The notes beneath the pieces are model-generated. The model was given only the letters and a program-made list of their open reading frames with translations, did no database searches and was not told the DNA's origin. Positions 7,251 through 14,165 of a stretch of DNA of 18,185 nt are shown here, piece by piece. The first letter of the stretch is position 1. The number at the start of each line of letters is the position of its first letter. The position numbers and the translations under genes were made by a program. Source of the DNA: Modestobacter sp. (GTDB lineage: Bacteria > Actinomycetota > Actinomycetes > Mycobacteriales > Geodermatophilaceae). Where the stretch lies: positions 1 through 18,185 of the forward strand of contig JAOPWO010000456.1 of assembly GCA_025965635.1 (NCBI GenBank), given 5' to 3'.

Positions 7251-7366
7251 GTGCACCGGAGTCTGGAGCGACCGTTCGGCCCCCCGAGGAGGTGCTCGAC
7301 CGCTTCGACCACGATGTCGAGCCCGGTCCGCGCGGCGGGACGCACCACTCGTTCTGGCGCAGGTGA
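7251..7366 (+). pseudogene. Orphan small ORF fragment before dtd, possibly frameshifted
   Basis: The frame ending at TGA 7364-7366 reads PPEEVLDRFDHDVEPG and then PRGGTHHSFWRR, which looks like a real protein C-terminus. It has no usable start upstream of GTG 7292 before the stop at 7232. The neighbouring frame from GTG 7251 reads VHRSLERPFGPP. The two join smoothly if one base is added at the C6 run 7280-7285. The result would be a protein of about 39 residues or the tail of a lost gene. I do not recognise the family. Overprediction in GC-rich DNA remains possible. Confidence 0.35.
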
Positions 7367-7417
7367 GCCCGCGCCCCGCCGCGCGAGGGCCCCGCGGGCA
7401 CCGGCGAGGATGCACGG

Positions 7418-7849
7418 GTGCGTGCGGTGGTGACCCGGGTGAGCCAGGCGTCGGTGACCGTCGACGGGCAGGTCGTGGGGACCATCGGGCCGGGCCTGCT
7501 CGCGCTGGTCGGCGCCGGACGGGACGACGACGCCGACCGCGCCCGCGCGCTGGCCCGCAAGGTGCACGAGCTGCGGGTCTTCCCGACGGAGGGGGGCGCC
7601 CGCTCGATCGGCGACCTGGGGTTGCCCGTGCTGGTGGTCAGCCAGTTCACGCTGTACGCCGACACCCGCAAGGGCCGCCGACCCTCATGGTCCGAGGCCG
7701 CGCCCGGCGAGATGGCGCAGCCCCTGGTCGACGAGGTGGTCGCCGAGCTCCGCCGCCGCGGCAGCACCGTGGCCACCGGTGTCTTCGGGGCTTGCATGCA
7801 GGTGGCGTCGGTCAACGAGGGCCCGATGACCCTCCAGCTCGAGGTCTGA
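7418..7849 (+). CDS. dtd: D-aminoacyl-tRNA deacylase
   Basis: This encodes 143 aa, the usual DTD length. GTG 7418 has GAGGA 7 nt upstream. DTD hydrolyses D-amino acids (and glycine) mischarged on tRNA, keeping D-residues out of proteins; it acts as a cytoplasmic homodimer. Family motifs are all present: MRAVVTRVSQASVTVDG at the N-terminus, the active-site loop SQFTLYADTRKGRRPS, and the C-terminal Gly-cisPro motif NEGPMTLQLEV. The catalytic Thr of SQFTL is intact. A single G-for-A difference in many DTDs cannot be judged here. It is preceded by the orphan ORF fragment and followed by the sigB leader. No clear terminator lies after it, so read-through into sigB is possible in addition to the sigB promoter. 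Confidence 0.97.
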   Translation: MRAVVTRVSQASVTVDGQVVGTIGPGLLALVGAGRDDDADRARALARKVHELRVFPTEGGARSIGDLGLPVLVVSQFTLYADTRKGRRPSWSEAAPGEMAQPLVDEVVAELRRRGSTVATGVFGACMQVASVNEGPMTLQLEV

Positions 7850-7963
7850 GCCCGGCGCCGGGGAACAGGACACCCCGGCGGGTTGCTGTACCGGGACCGG
7901 GCGCACCGAACCCGGGTCGTCGCCGTACGCCCCCTGGACGTTCCCTGTGAGTTGGAACGCCCC

Positions 7964-7990
7964 GGAACACGGGACCCCCTGGGGACCGTT
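7964..7990 (+). promoter_or_regulatory. Candidate ECF (SigH/SigR/SigE-type) stress promoter of sigB
   Basis: GGAACA at 7964-7969 and CGTT at 7987-7990 are separated by 17 nt. This equals the GGAA(C/T)A-N16/17-CGTT pattern known for mycobacterial SigH and Streptomyces SigR promoters. Transcription would start near 7997-8000, leaving a leader of about 135 nt before GTG 8135. Just upstream, CGTTCC (7939-7944) and GGAACG (7954-7959) form an inverted repeat. Confidence 0.55.
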
Positions 7991-8134
7991 GGACAAGACG
8001 TACCACACCGGACATCAGGCAGGCAGGGCCCTCCGGCGATCCCGGTTCGACGCCCTGCACAGCAAGACGCCGGGATGCAGCGCCCATCGACGGGGCGGCG
8101 CATCCGAACCCCAGAGCAAGGACGAAGACTCATC

Positions 8135-9118
8135 GTGACGCTGCTGCAGTCCTCCCCCTCCGACAGCCTCGAGGTGCGCGCCCCGCGCCGTGCGCCGGAC
8201 ACCAGCGGCCTGGTGTCGACGGACCTCGTGCGCGTCTACCTGAACACCATCGGCAAGACCGCGCTGCTGACCGCCGAGCAGGAGGTGGAGCTGGCGAAGC
8301 GGATCGAAGCCGGCCTCTACGCCGGCCGGCTGCTGGCCGAGAAGCAGCTGACCCCGGCCCTCAAGCGGGACTACAAGACCCTCGCCGCGGACGGCAAGGC
8401 CGCCAAGGCGCACCTGCTGGAGGCCAACCTGCGGCTGGTCGTGTCGGTGGCCAAGCGCTACACCGGGCACGGCATGACGTTCCTGGACCTGATCCAGGAG
8501 GGCAACGTCGGGCTGATCCGCGCCGTGGAGAAGTTCGATTACACCAAGGGCTTCAAGTTCTCGACCTACGCGACGTGGTGGATCCGTCAGGCGATCACTC
8601 GGGCCATGGCCGACTCCGGCCGCACCATCAGGCTGCCCGTCCACCTCGCCGAGCAGGTCAACAAGGTGGTCCGCACGCGCCGCCGGATCCACCAGGAGCT
8701 GGAGCGCGAGCCGACCGCCGAGGAGCTGGGTCTCGAGCTGGACCTGACCCCGGAGCGGATCACCGAGCTGCTCGAGTACTCCCGTGACCTGGTCAGCCTG
8801 GACCAGACCGTGGGCGCCGACGAGGAGTCCCGGCTCGGCGACTTCATCGAGGACGCCGACGCCGCGGTCGCCGAGGACGCGGTCGCCTTCCAGATGATGA
8901 AGGGCGATGTGCGCACCGTCCTGCAGACGCTGGAAGAGCGAGAGCGCGACGTCGTGATCATGCGCTTCGGGCTGGACGGCAACCAGCCGCGCACGCTGGA
9001 GCAGATCGGCAAGCGGTTCGGGCTGTCCCGCGAGCGCGTGCGGCAGATCGAGCGCGAGACGATGTCCAAGCTGCGCGATCCGGAGCGCGCCGACGCCCTG
9101 CGGGACTACCTCGGGTGA
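8135..9118 (+). CDS. sigB: Primary-like RNA polymerase sigma factor (SigB type)
   Basis: This encodes 327 aa from GTG 8135, close to the 323 aa of M. tuberculosis SigB. AAGGA lies 12 nt upstream, which is rather far. ATG 8075 in the same frame is an alternative and would add 20 residues. Region 1.2 begins DLVRVYLNTIGKTALLTAEQ. Region 2 (about 95-165) is nearly the same as in the upstream sigA, including KFSTYATWWIRQAITRA. The region 4.2 helix-turn-helix is TLEQIGKRFGLSRERVRQIE. The C-terminus (SKLRDPERADALRDYLG) differs from the HrdB-type end of sigA. In mycobacteria SigB is a group 2 sigma for stress and stationary phase, induced by SigE and SigH. The ECF-like promoter in the leader and the nearby ideR support that assignment. 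Confidence 0.93.
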   Translation: MTLLQSSPSDSLEVRAPRRAPDTSGLVSTDLVRVYLNTIGKTALLTAEQEVELAKRIEAGLYAGRLLAEKQLTPALKRDYKTLAADGKAAKAHLLEANLRLVVSVAKRYTGHGMTFLDLIQEGNVGLIRAVEKFDYTKGFKFSTYATWWIRQAITRAMADSGRTIRLPVHLAEQVNKVVRTRRRIHQELEREPTAEELGLELDLTPERITELLEYSRDLVSLDQTVGADEESRLGDFIEDADAAVAEDAVAFQMMKGDVRTVLQTLEERERDVVIMRFGLDGNQPRTLEQIGKRFGLSRERVRQIERETMSKLRDPERADALRDYLG

Positions 9119-9135
9119 CGTCCTGCGGACGTCAC
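9115..9135 (+). terminator. Hairpin overlapping the sigB stop codon
   Basis: GTGACGTCC at 9115-9123 and GGACGTCAC at 9127-9135 form a perfect 9-bp stem with a TGC loop; the TGA stop (9116-9118) lies inside the left arm. It may protect the mRNA 3' end or add to termination with the hairpin at 9184. Confidence 0.5.
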
Positions 9136-9183
9136 CGCGGTCAGGTGCCGTACCCGGGTGGCTGAGCCGCTGCCCACGCTGAC

Positions 9184-9218
9184 GAGAGCCGGTCACCTCC
9201 TCGAGGTGACCGGCTCTC
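9184..9218. terminator. Bidirectional terminator between sigB and pat
   Basis: A perfect 16-bp stem, GAGAGCCGGTCACCTC at 9184-9199 and GAGGTGACCGGCTCTC at 9203-9218, has a CTC loop. It lies between two converging genes, 6 nt from the end of the minus-strand gene, and would work for both. No U-tract is present. Confidence 0.85.
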
Positions 9219-9224
9219 CGTGCT

Positions 9225-11960
9225 TCAGCTGCCCTCCGGCCGGAACATCCGGCGGGGGCCGGGAGCGAGCCGGCCGGTGGGCCGGCCCACCCGGACAGTC
9301 GCTCCGGCGACGACCAGCGACCGGCCGCCGTGCCAGGCGTCGGCCGGCCCGACGATCACCGGCTCCAGGCTGAGCTGCAGCACCTCGGGGAGGTCGTCGC
9401 CGAGCTGACCGACCCTCAGCAGCAGATCCTCCAGCGCGGCGGTGTCGGCCGGTGCGCTGCCGCGGTAGCCGTCGAGCAGCGGCCACGCGCGGGGCTCGCG
9501 GACCAGCTCGGCGGCGTCCAGATCGGTCAGCGGAAGCGTGCGGTAGGCGCGGTCGCCGAGCAGGTCGGTGGCCACCCCGCCCAGGCCGAAGCTGACCAGC
9601 GCGCCGAAGGAGGGGTCGTCGACGATCTCCACGACCGTGGCGACCCCGGGTGCCGCCTGCTCCTGGACGATCACCGGGTCGCCGGCCGGGATGGCGGCGA
9701 ACGCCGTGCGCACGTCGTCGGCGTCGGCGAGGTCGAAGCGCATGCCGCCCAGGTCGCGGCGGTCACGCAGCCAGGGCGCAGTCGACTTCAGCACCACCGG
9801 GTAACCGACGTCCTCGGCGGCCGCGACCGCGTCCTCCACGTCGGTCACCCGGCGCGTGCCGAGCATCGGCAGTCTGTAGGCGGCGAGCAGCTCGATGGTC
9901 TCCTCGTCGGTCAACGCCCGGCCCGCCGGCTCCTCGGCCAGCACCCGCCTGACGACAGCCCGGGCCGCATCCTCGTCGATGCCCTCCAGGACCGGGACGA
10001 CCCCGGTGGGCCGGCGCCGCCAGCGGGCGTACTCGGCGACCTTGCCCAGGGCGATGACCGCCCGCTCCGGCGTGGAGAACGACGGAACGGACCCGCGGGC
10101 CGGCATGCCGTGCTCGTCCCGCACGGCCAGCTCGTCGGGGATGCCGTCGGTGGAGAGGAAGTTGGCGACCACCGGCTTCACCGCGCCGGCCGACACCTCG
10201 CGCAGCACCCGTCCGAACACCTGGGAACCGCGCGACAGCGGGGGGAGGAAGACCGCGACGACCGCGTCGACGCCGTCGTCGGCCAGCGCGGCCTCGAGCG
10301 CGGCCCGGAAGTCTTCCGGCCCGGCCTGCGTGCCGATGTCCACCGGCCGGTCGTGGGCCAGCTGGAGCCGTTGCTCCAGGACGGCGTCGGCGACCAGAAC
10401 CCCCATGGCGGTGGAGTTGCCGACGATGGCCACCCGGTCACCGGCCGGCAGCGGCTGGTGTGCCAGCAGCGTCCCGACGTCGAACAGCTGGGCCAGCGTG
10501 TCGACCCGGATCACCCCGGCCGAGGCGAACAGCGCGGCGACGGACTGCTCGGGCACCGCCACGCTCGTGCCGGCCAGCCCCGCCGTCATGCCGACGTGCC
10601 GGCCGCTCTTGACCGCCACCACGGGCTTGGTGCGCCCGACCCGCCGGGCCAGCCGGGCGAACTTGCGCGGGTTGCCGAAGCTCTCCAGGTGCAGCAGCAC
10701 CACCTCGGTGGCCGGGTCGGTGGCCCAGTACTGCAGCAGGTCGTTGCCGCTGACGTCGGCCCGGTTGCCGGCGGAGACGAAGCTGGACAGCCCGATGCCG
10801 CGGGCGCGGGCCCGCTCGAGCAGGGCGACCCCGAGCGCCCCGGACTGGGCGAAGAACCCGACCCGCCCCCGGCCGGGCACGTGCGGGGCCAGACTGGCGT
10901 TGAGCCGCACCGCCGGGTCGGTGTTCACGATGCCCAGGCAGTTGGGCCCGACCACGCGCATGCCCGACGCCCGGGCCGAGTCCACCAGGATCCGCTCGGT
11001 CGCCCGCCCCACCGCCCCGGTCTCGCCGAACCCGCCGGTGAGGACCACCAGGCCGCGGACCCGCTTGCGCCGGGCGGCCTCGACCACGCCGGCGACCGCG
11101 TCGGCGGGCACCGTCAGCACGGCGAGGTCCACGTCGTCGGGGATGGACTCGATGTCGGCGTAGGCGGGCACCCCGCGGACGTGCCGGACCGCCGGGTTCA
11201 CCGGGTAGATGGGCCCGGCGAAGCCGTAGTCGAGCAGGTGGCGCAGCACGGCGTTGCCGATCTTGGTCTCGTCGTTGCTGGCGCCGACCACCGCCACCGA
11301 TCCGGGGGTGAGCAGCCGGCCGATGGACCGCGACTCGCTGCGCTGCTCGCGCTCGTAGGTGACGGCCAGGGACTGCTCGGTGGGAGCGATCGGGAAGGTC
11401 AGGTGGACGACGCCGTCCTCGTAGGACCGCTTCGCCGAGTACCCGGCGTCGATGAAGACCCGCACCATCTGGCTGTTCTGGCTGAGCACCTCGGCGACGA
11501 AACTGGTGATGCCGCGTTCCCGGGCCGCGGCGGCCAGGTGTTCGAGCAGCACCGAGCCGAGGCCGCGGCGCTGGTGGGCGTCCTCGATGAGGAAGGCCAC
11601 CTCGGCGTCGTCGGTGCCGGGGTAGCGGTCGTACCGGCCGACCCCGATCACCTCGTCGCCCAGCACCACCACGAAGGCCACCCGGTCGACGTGGTCGACG
11701 TGGGTGAAGCGGTGCAGGTCCCGGTCCGACAACCGCCGCATCGGGCCGAAGAACCGGTAGTAGCGGGTCTGGTCGGAGCTGCGCTCCATCAGCCCGACGA
11801 TCCCATCGGTGTCGTCGGGGCTGATCGGCCGCAGGTGCACCGTGCCACCGTCGGCCGCGACGACGTCGGCCTCCCAGTGCGCCGGCGGCCGGGGCACTGC
11901 GGGCTCGTCGTGGCCGGAGGGGGACGAGGTCTCTCCCGGGGGGGGCCCTTGTTCAGTCAC
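9225..11960 (-). CDS. GNAT protein acetyltransferase fused to an inactive-looking ADP-forming acyl-CoA synthetase domain (Pat-like)
   Basis: This encodes 911 aa from GTG 11960, which overlaps the acuC stop by 8 bp. A GNAT domain at about 40-190 has the acyl-CoA loop QRRGLG (130-135). A CoA-binding Rossmann domain starts at SVAVVGASNDETKIGNAV (221-238). The ligase/succinyl-CoA-synthetase-like part has GPNCLG and FFAQSGALGVALLERA. An ATP-grasp-like domain (about 690-890) follows. In true ADP-forming synthetases a phospho-His sits in an S-S-H-T-G loop after KSGR. Here KSGRHVGMTAGLAG runs on without that motif, and the HKSDVGG His in the ATP-grasp part is replaced by RRDLGGM. Catalysis as a synthetase is therefore unlikely, and the domain may sense metabolites. 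The protein probably acetylates lysines of targets such as acetyl-CoA synthetase, as Pat enzymes do. A C8 run lies in codons 6-9. Confidence 0.88.
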   Translation of the reverse strand: MTEQGPPPGETSSPSGHDEPAVPRPPAHWEADVVAADGGTVHLRPISPDDTDGIVGLMERSSDQTRYYRFFGPMRRLSDRDLHRFTHVDHVDRVAFVVVLGDEVIGVGRYDRYPGTDDAEVAFLIEDAHQRRGLGSVLLEHLAAAARERGITSFVAEVLSQNSQMVRVFIDAGYSAKRSYEDGVVHLTFPIAPTEQSLAVTYEREQRSESRSIGRLLTPGSVAVVGASNDETKIGNAVLRHLLDYGFAGPIYPVNPAVRHVRGVPAYADIESIPDDVDLAVLTVPADAVAGVVEAARRKRVRGLVVLTGGFGETGAVGRATERILVDSARASGMRVVGPNCLGIVNTDPAVRLNASLAPHVPGRGRVGFFAQSGALGVALLERARARGIGLSSFVSAGNRADVSGNDLLQYWATDPATEVVLLHLESFGNPRKFARLARRVGRTKPVVAVKSGRHVGMTAGLAGTSVAVPEQSVAALFASAGVIRVDTLAQLFDVGTLLAHQPLPAGDRVAIVGNSTAMGVLVADAVLEQRLQLAHDRPVDIGTQAGPEDFRAALEAALADDGVDAVVAVFLPPLSRGSQVFGRVLREVSAGAVKPVVANFLSTDGIPDELAVRDEHGMPARGSVPSFSTPERAVIALGKVAEYARWRRRPTGVVPVLEGIDEDAARAVVRRVLAEEPAGRALTDEETIELLAAYRLPMLGTRRVTDVEDAVAAAEDVGYPVVLKSTAPWLRDRRDLGGMRFDLADADDVRTAFAAIPAGDPVIVQEQAAPGVATVVEIVDDPSFGALVSFGLGGVATDLLGDRAYRTLPLTDLDAAELVREPRAWPLLDGYRGSAPADTAALEDLLLRVGQLGDDLPEVLQLSLEPVIVGPADAWHGGRSLVVAGATVRVGRPTGRLAPGPRRMFRPEGS

Positions 11961-13137
11961 GGGGGTCGTCCGGGTCGAGGCCGAAGTAGGGGAAGGAGGC
12001 GGTGCGGGTGCGGGCGATCGCCCGGTCCACCCGGCTCTCGGTGAAGGGGTCCCATCGCGAGAAGCCGGTGTAGCCGCCCTCGGTCATGGTTTCGGGCGGT
12101 TCGGCCCGCAGCCCGCGCCGGCGGACGTCGTCCCGCCAGCTCTGCGGGATCTCGGTCTCCGGCTTCAGTCGGTCGCCGCTGGCCTCGGCGATCAGGTGCG
12201 TCCAGGCCCGGGGCACGCACCGCACCAACCCGTACCCGCCGCCGCCGAGGGCGATCCACTTCCCGTCGCACACCTCGTGGGCCAGGTCGTGCACCGCGCG
12301 GTAGGAGGCGCGCTGCCCGTCGACCGTGAGCCCGAGGTCGGCCAGCGGGTCCTCGTGGTGGGCGTCGCAGCCGCACTGGGTGACCAGGATCTGCGGCTGG
12401 AACGCCCGGACGACGCTGGGGACGACGGCGGTGAACGCGCGCAACCAACCGGCGTCGTCGGTGCCGTTCGGCAGCGCCAGGTTCACCGCACTGCCCCGCG
12501 CCTTGTCCGGGTCGCCGGTCTCCTCCGGGTAGCCGGTCCCGGGGAACAGCGTGAGCGGGGTCTGGTGGATGCTGACGGTGAGCACCCGGGGGTCGTCGTA
12601 GAAGACCGACTGGACGCCGTCGCCGTGGTGCACGTCGAGGTCGACGTAGGCGATGCGCTGGTAGCCCTGGCGGAGCAGCCAGGCGATGGCGACGGCGCCG
12701 TCGTTGAACACGCAGAAGCCCGAGGCCGCCGCCGGCATGGCGTGGTGCAGGCCCCCGGCGATGTTGACGGCGTGCTGGGCCCGGCCCTCGTGCACCTGCT
12801 GCGCGGCCAGCACGGTGCCGCCGGTGATCAGCGCGGCGGCGTCGTACATCCCGGCGAAGACCGGGTTGTCGGAGGTGCCCAGACCGTGGCCGACGCCGGT
12901 CGGGTCGTCCGGCGCCCGCCGCACCGCGTCGAGGTAGGCCGCGTCGTGGACGAGGGTCAGCAACGCCTCGTCAGCCGGGGTGGGCCGCAGCACCTGCAAC
13001 CTCGGGCGCTCGAGCACACCGAGCGCGTCGGCCAACCGGACGGTGAGGTCCAGCCGGATCGGGTGCATGGGGTGGTCGCCTCCCATGGTGTACCCGAGCA
13101 GCGCGTCGTCCCAGATGACCGCGACCGAGTCGCTCAT
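11953..13137 (-). CDS. acuC: Acetoin utilization/histone deacetylase family lysine deacetylase (AcuC)
   Basis: This encodes 394 aa from ATG 13137, close to the usual AcuC size. It belongs to the arginase-deacetylase fold (class I HDAC-like). The active site is complete: catalytic pair H131-H132 in GGLHHA, GFCVFND at 140-146, zinc ligands D168 and H170 in YVDLDVHHGDG, zinc ligand D258 in QCGCDAHHEDPLADL, and the transition-state Tyr302 in GGGGY. AcuC removes acetyl groups from lysine; in Bacillus subtilis it reactivates acetyl-CoA synthetase after AcuA acetylation. The stop overlaps the start of the acetyltransferase gene by 8 bp (GTGACTGA), so the two are very likely one transcript with coupled translation. 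A purine-rich AGGCAGGGG precedes the ATG. It is divergent from ideR across a 217-nt gap. Confidence 0.95.
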   Translation of the reverse strand: MSDSVAVIWDDALLGYTMGGDHPMHPIRLDLTVRLADALGVLERPRLQVLRPTPADEALLTLVHDAAYLDAVRRAPDDPTGVGHGLGTSDNPVFAGMYDAAALITGGTVLAAQQVHEGRAQHAVNIAGGLHHAMPAAASGFCVFNDGAVAIAWLLRQGYQRIAYVDLDVHHGDGVQSVFYDDPRVLTVSIHQTPLTLFPGTGYPEETGDPDKARGSAVNLALPNGTDDAGWLRAFTAVVPSVVRAFQPQILVTQCGCDAHHEDPLADLGLTVDGQRASYRAVHDLAHEVCDGKWIALGGGGYGLVRCVPRAWTHLIAEASGDRLKPETEIPQSWRDDVRRRGLRAEPPETMTEGGYTGFSRWDPFTESRVDRAIARTRTASFPYFGLDPDDPRD

Positions 13138-13323
13138 GACCCCTGCCTGACCACGTCAGCTCCTTCGCCGGCGCCTGCGACGCCGGGACGCCGGCGCCGT
13201 CGTGCTCGCGGAGACGCACGTCGGTCACCGTTGCCGTGCCGACGCTACCGGTGCCGGTGCGCCGGGGCGCCACCGTCCGACCGCCCGCCGCCGGAGGACG
13301 GGGGTCGACTGGCCGAGGCCTCG

Positions 13324-13329
13324 TACGAT
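13324..13329 (+). promoter_or_regulatory. Candidate -10 element of the ideR promoter
   Basis: TACGAT fits the actinobacterial TANNNT -10. Transcription from about 13336 would give a leader of roughly 20 nt containing the strong GGAGG ribosome binding site at 13344-13348. No matching -35 and no AT-rich IdeR operator (TTAGGTTAGGCTAACCTAA-like) was seen in the gap to acuC. Confidence 0.45.
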
Positions 13330-13354
13330 CGGGGGCACCCGACGGAGGAGCGAC

Positions 13355-14074
13355 GTGAACGATCTCATCGACACCACGGAGATGTACCTCCGAACGATCT
13401 TCGAACTGGAGGAGGAGGGCATCGTCCCGCTCCGGGCCCGGATCGCCGAGCGGCTGCACCAGAGTGGGCCGACGGTCAGCCAGACGGTGGCCCGGATGGA
13501 GCGCGACGGGCTGCTCACCGTGGAAGGCGACCGGCACCTCCAGCTGTCCGACGAGGGACGCAAGCTCGCCACCGCGGTCATGCGCAAGCACCGCCTGGCC
13601 GAGTGCCTGCTCGTCGACGTCATCGGCCTCGACTACGCCGACGTCCACGAGGAGGCGTGCCGCTGGGAGCACGTCATGAGCGAGGCGGTGGAGCGCAAGC
13701 TCCTCATCCTGCTCGGCAACCCCAGCGTCTCCCCGTTCGGCAATCCCATCCCAGGGCTGGACGCGCTCGGCGGCGACACCTCGGCGGTGCTCGACGCGCT
13801 GACCCTGCTCTCGACGACCGCCACGCCGGAGGGGCGTGCGGTCGTCGTCCGGCGGATCAGTGAGCAGCTGCAGGAGGACGGTGAGCTGCTGCGGGAGCTC
13901 GCCGACCAGGGGGTGCGCCCCGGCCGGCGGGTCAATGCCTCGGTGTCCAACGGCACGGTCCTCGTCGACGGGACGCCGCTGCGGCCCGGGGTGGCGCAGC
14001 ACGTGTTCGTGAGCGCCGTGGACGAGCAACTCACCTCGGAGGAGGCCGCCGAGGCCACCCCTGCGGGGGTCTGA
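13355..14074 (+). CDS. ideR: Iron-dependent transcriptional repressor, DtxR/IdeR family
   Basis: This encodes 239 aa from GTG 13355, with GGAGG 6 nt upstream. The first 140 residues follow M. tuberculosis IdeR almost word for word as I remember it. The DNA-binding winged helix contains ARIAERLHQSGPTVSQTVAR and the dimer/metal domain contains ACRWEHVMSE. All metal ligands are present in IdeR numbering: Met10, Cys102, Glu105 and His106 for one site, and His79, Glu83 and His98 for the other. Cys102 argues for iron-type DtxR/IdeR and not manganese-type MntR. The C-terminal SH3-like part (about 165-230) is more divergent, and the last 12 residues are Ala/Glu-rich. With Fe2+ it would repress siderophore and uptake genes and activate storage genes. 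In mycobacteria ideR directly follows sigB; here acuC and pat lie between. Confidence 0.96.
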   Translation: MNDLIDTTEMYLRTIFELEEEGIVPLRARIAERLHQSGPTVSQTVARMERDGLLTVEGDRHLQLSDEGRKLATAVMRKHRLAECLLVDVIGLDYADVHEEACRWEHVMSEAVERKLLILLGNPSVSPFGNPIPGLDALGGDTSAVLDALTLLSTTATPEGRAVVVRRISEQLQEDGELLRELADQGVRPGRRVNASVSNGTVLVDGTPLRPGVAQHVFVSAVDEQLTSEEAAEATPAGV

Positions 14075-14098
14075 GCACCGACCCGATGCACCCGCGTG

Positions 14099-14129
14099 GA
14101 GCCGCGGTCCCGGTCCGGGACCGCGGCTC
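14099..14129 (+). terminator. Terminator of ideR
   Basis: GAGCCGCGGTCCC at 14099-14111 is perfectly complementary to GGGACCGCGGCTC at 14117-14129, with a GGTCC loop. It starts 25 nt after the ideR stop. No U-tract is present. Confidence 0.8.
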
Positions 14130-14165
14130 GTCCGCGTCCGGCCTCCCCCTCGCCCGGCCGGCGAG

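Noticed and set aside
7862..7884. Second ECF-like promoter, GGAAC ... GTT, just after dtd
   Set aside because: The spacer is only 15 nt and the C before GTT is missing, so it fits worse than the 7964-7990 element.
6319..7950. 543-residue plus-strand frame over the HhH-GPD and dtd region
   Set aside because: It runs antisense to HhH-GPD and then out of frame through dtd; both of those have clear family motifs.
9330..12044. 904-residue open frame on the plus strand opposite the acetyltransferase gene
   Set aside because: Its composition (His/Gln/Gly/Val/Asp-rich) is that of an antisense shadow, with no recognisable domain, while the minus frame has GNAT and synthetase motifs.
13138..13354. 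Search for an IdeR iron-box operator in the acuC-ideR gap
   Set aside because: No AT-rich 19-bp palindrome of the IdeR type is present; only a -10-like TACGAT was found, so autoregulation is not supported.
11809..13863. 684-residue plus-strand frame spanning acuC and the start of ideR
   Set aside because: It is antisense to the intact acuC and out of frame with ideR, with no domain or start signal.
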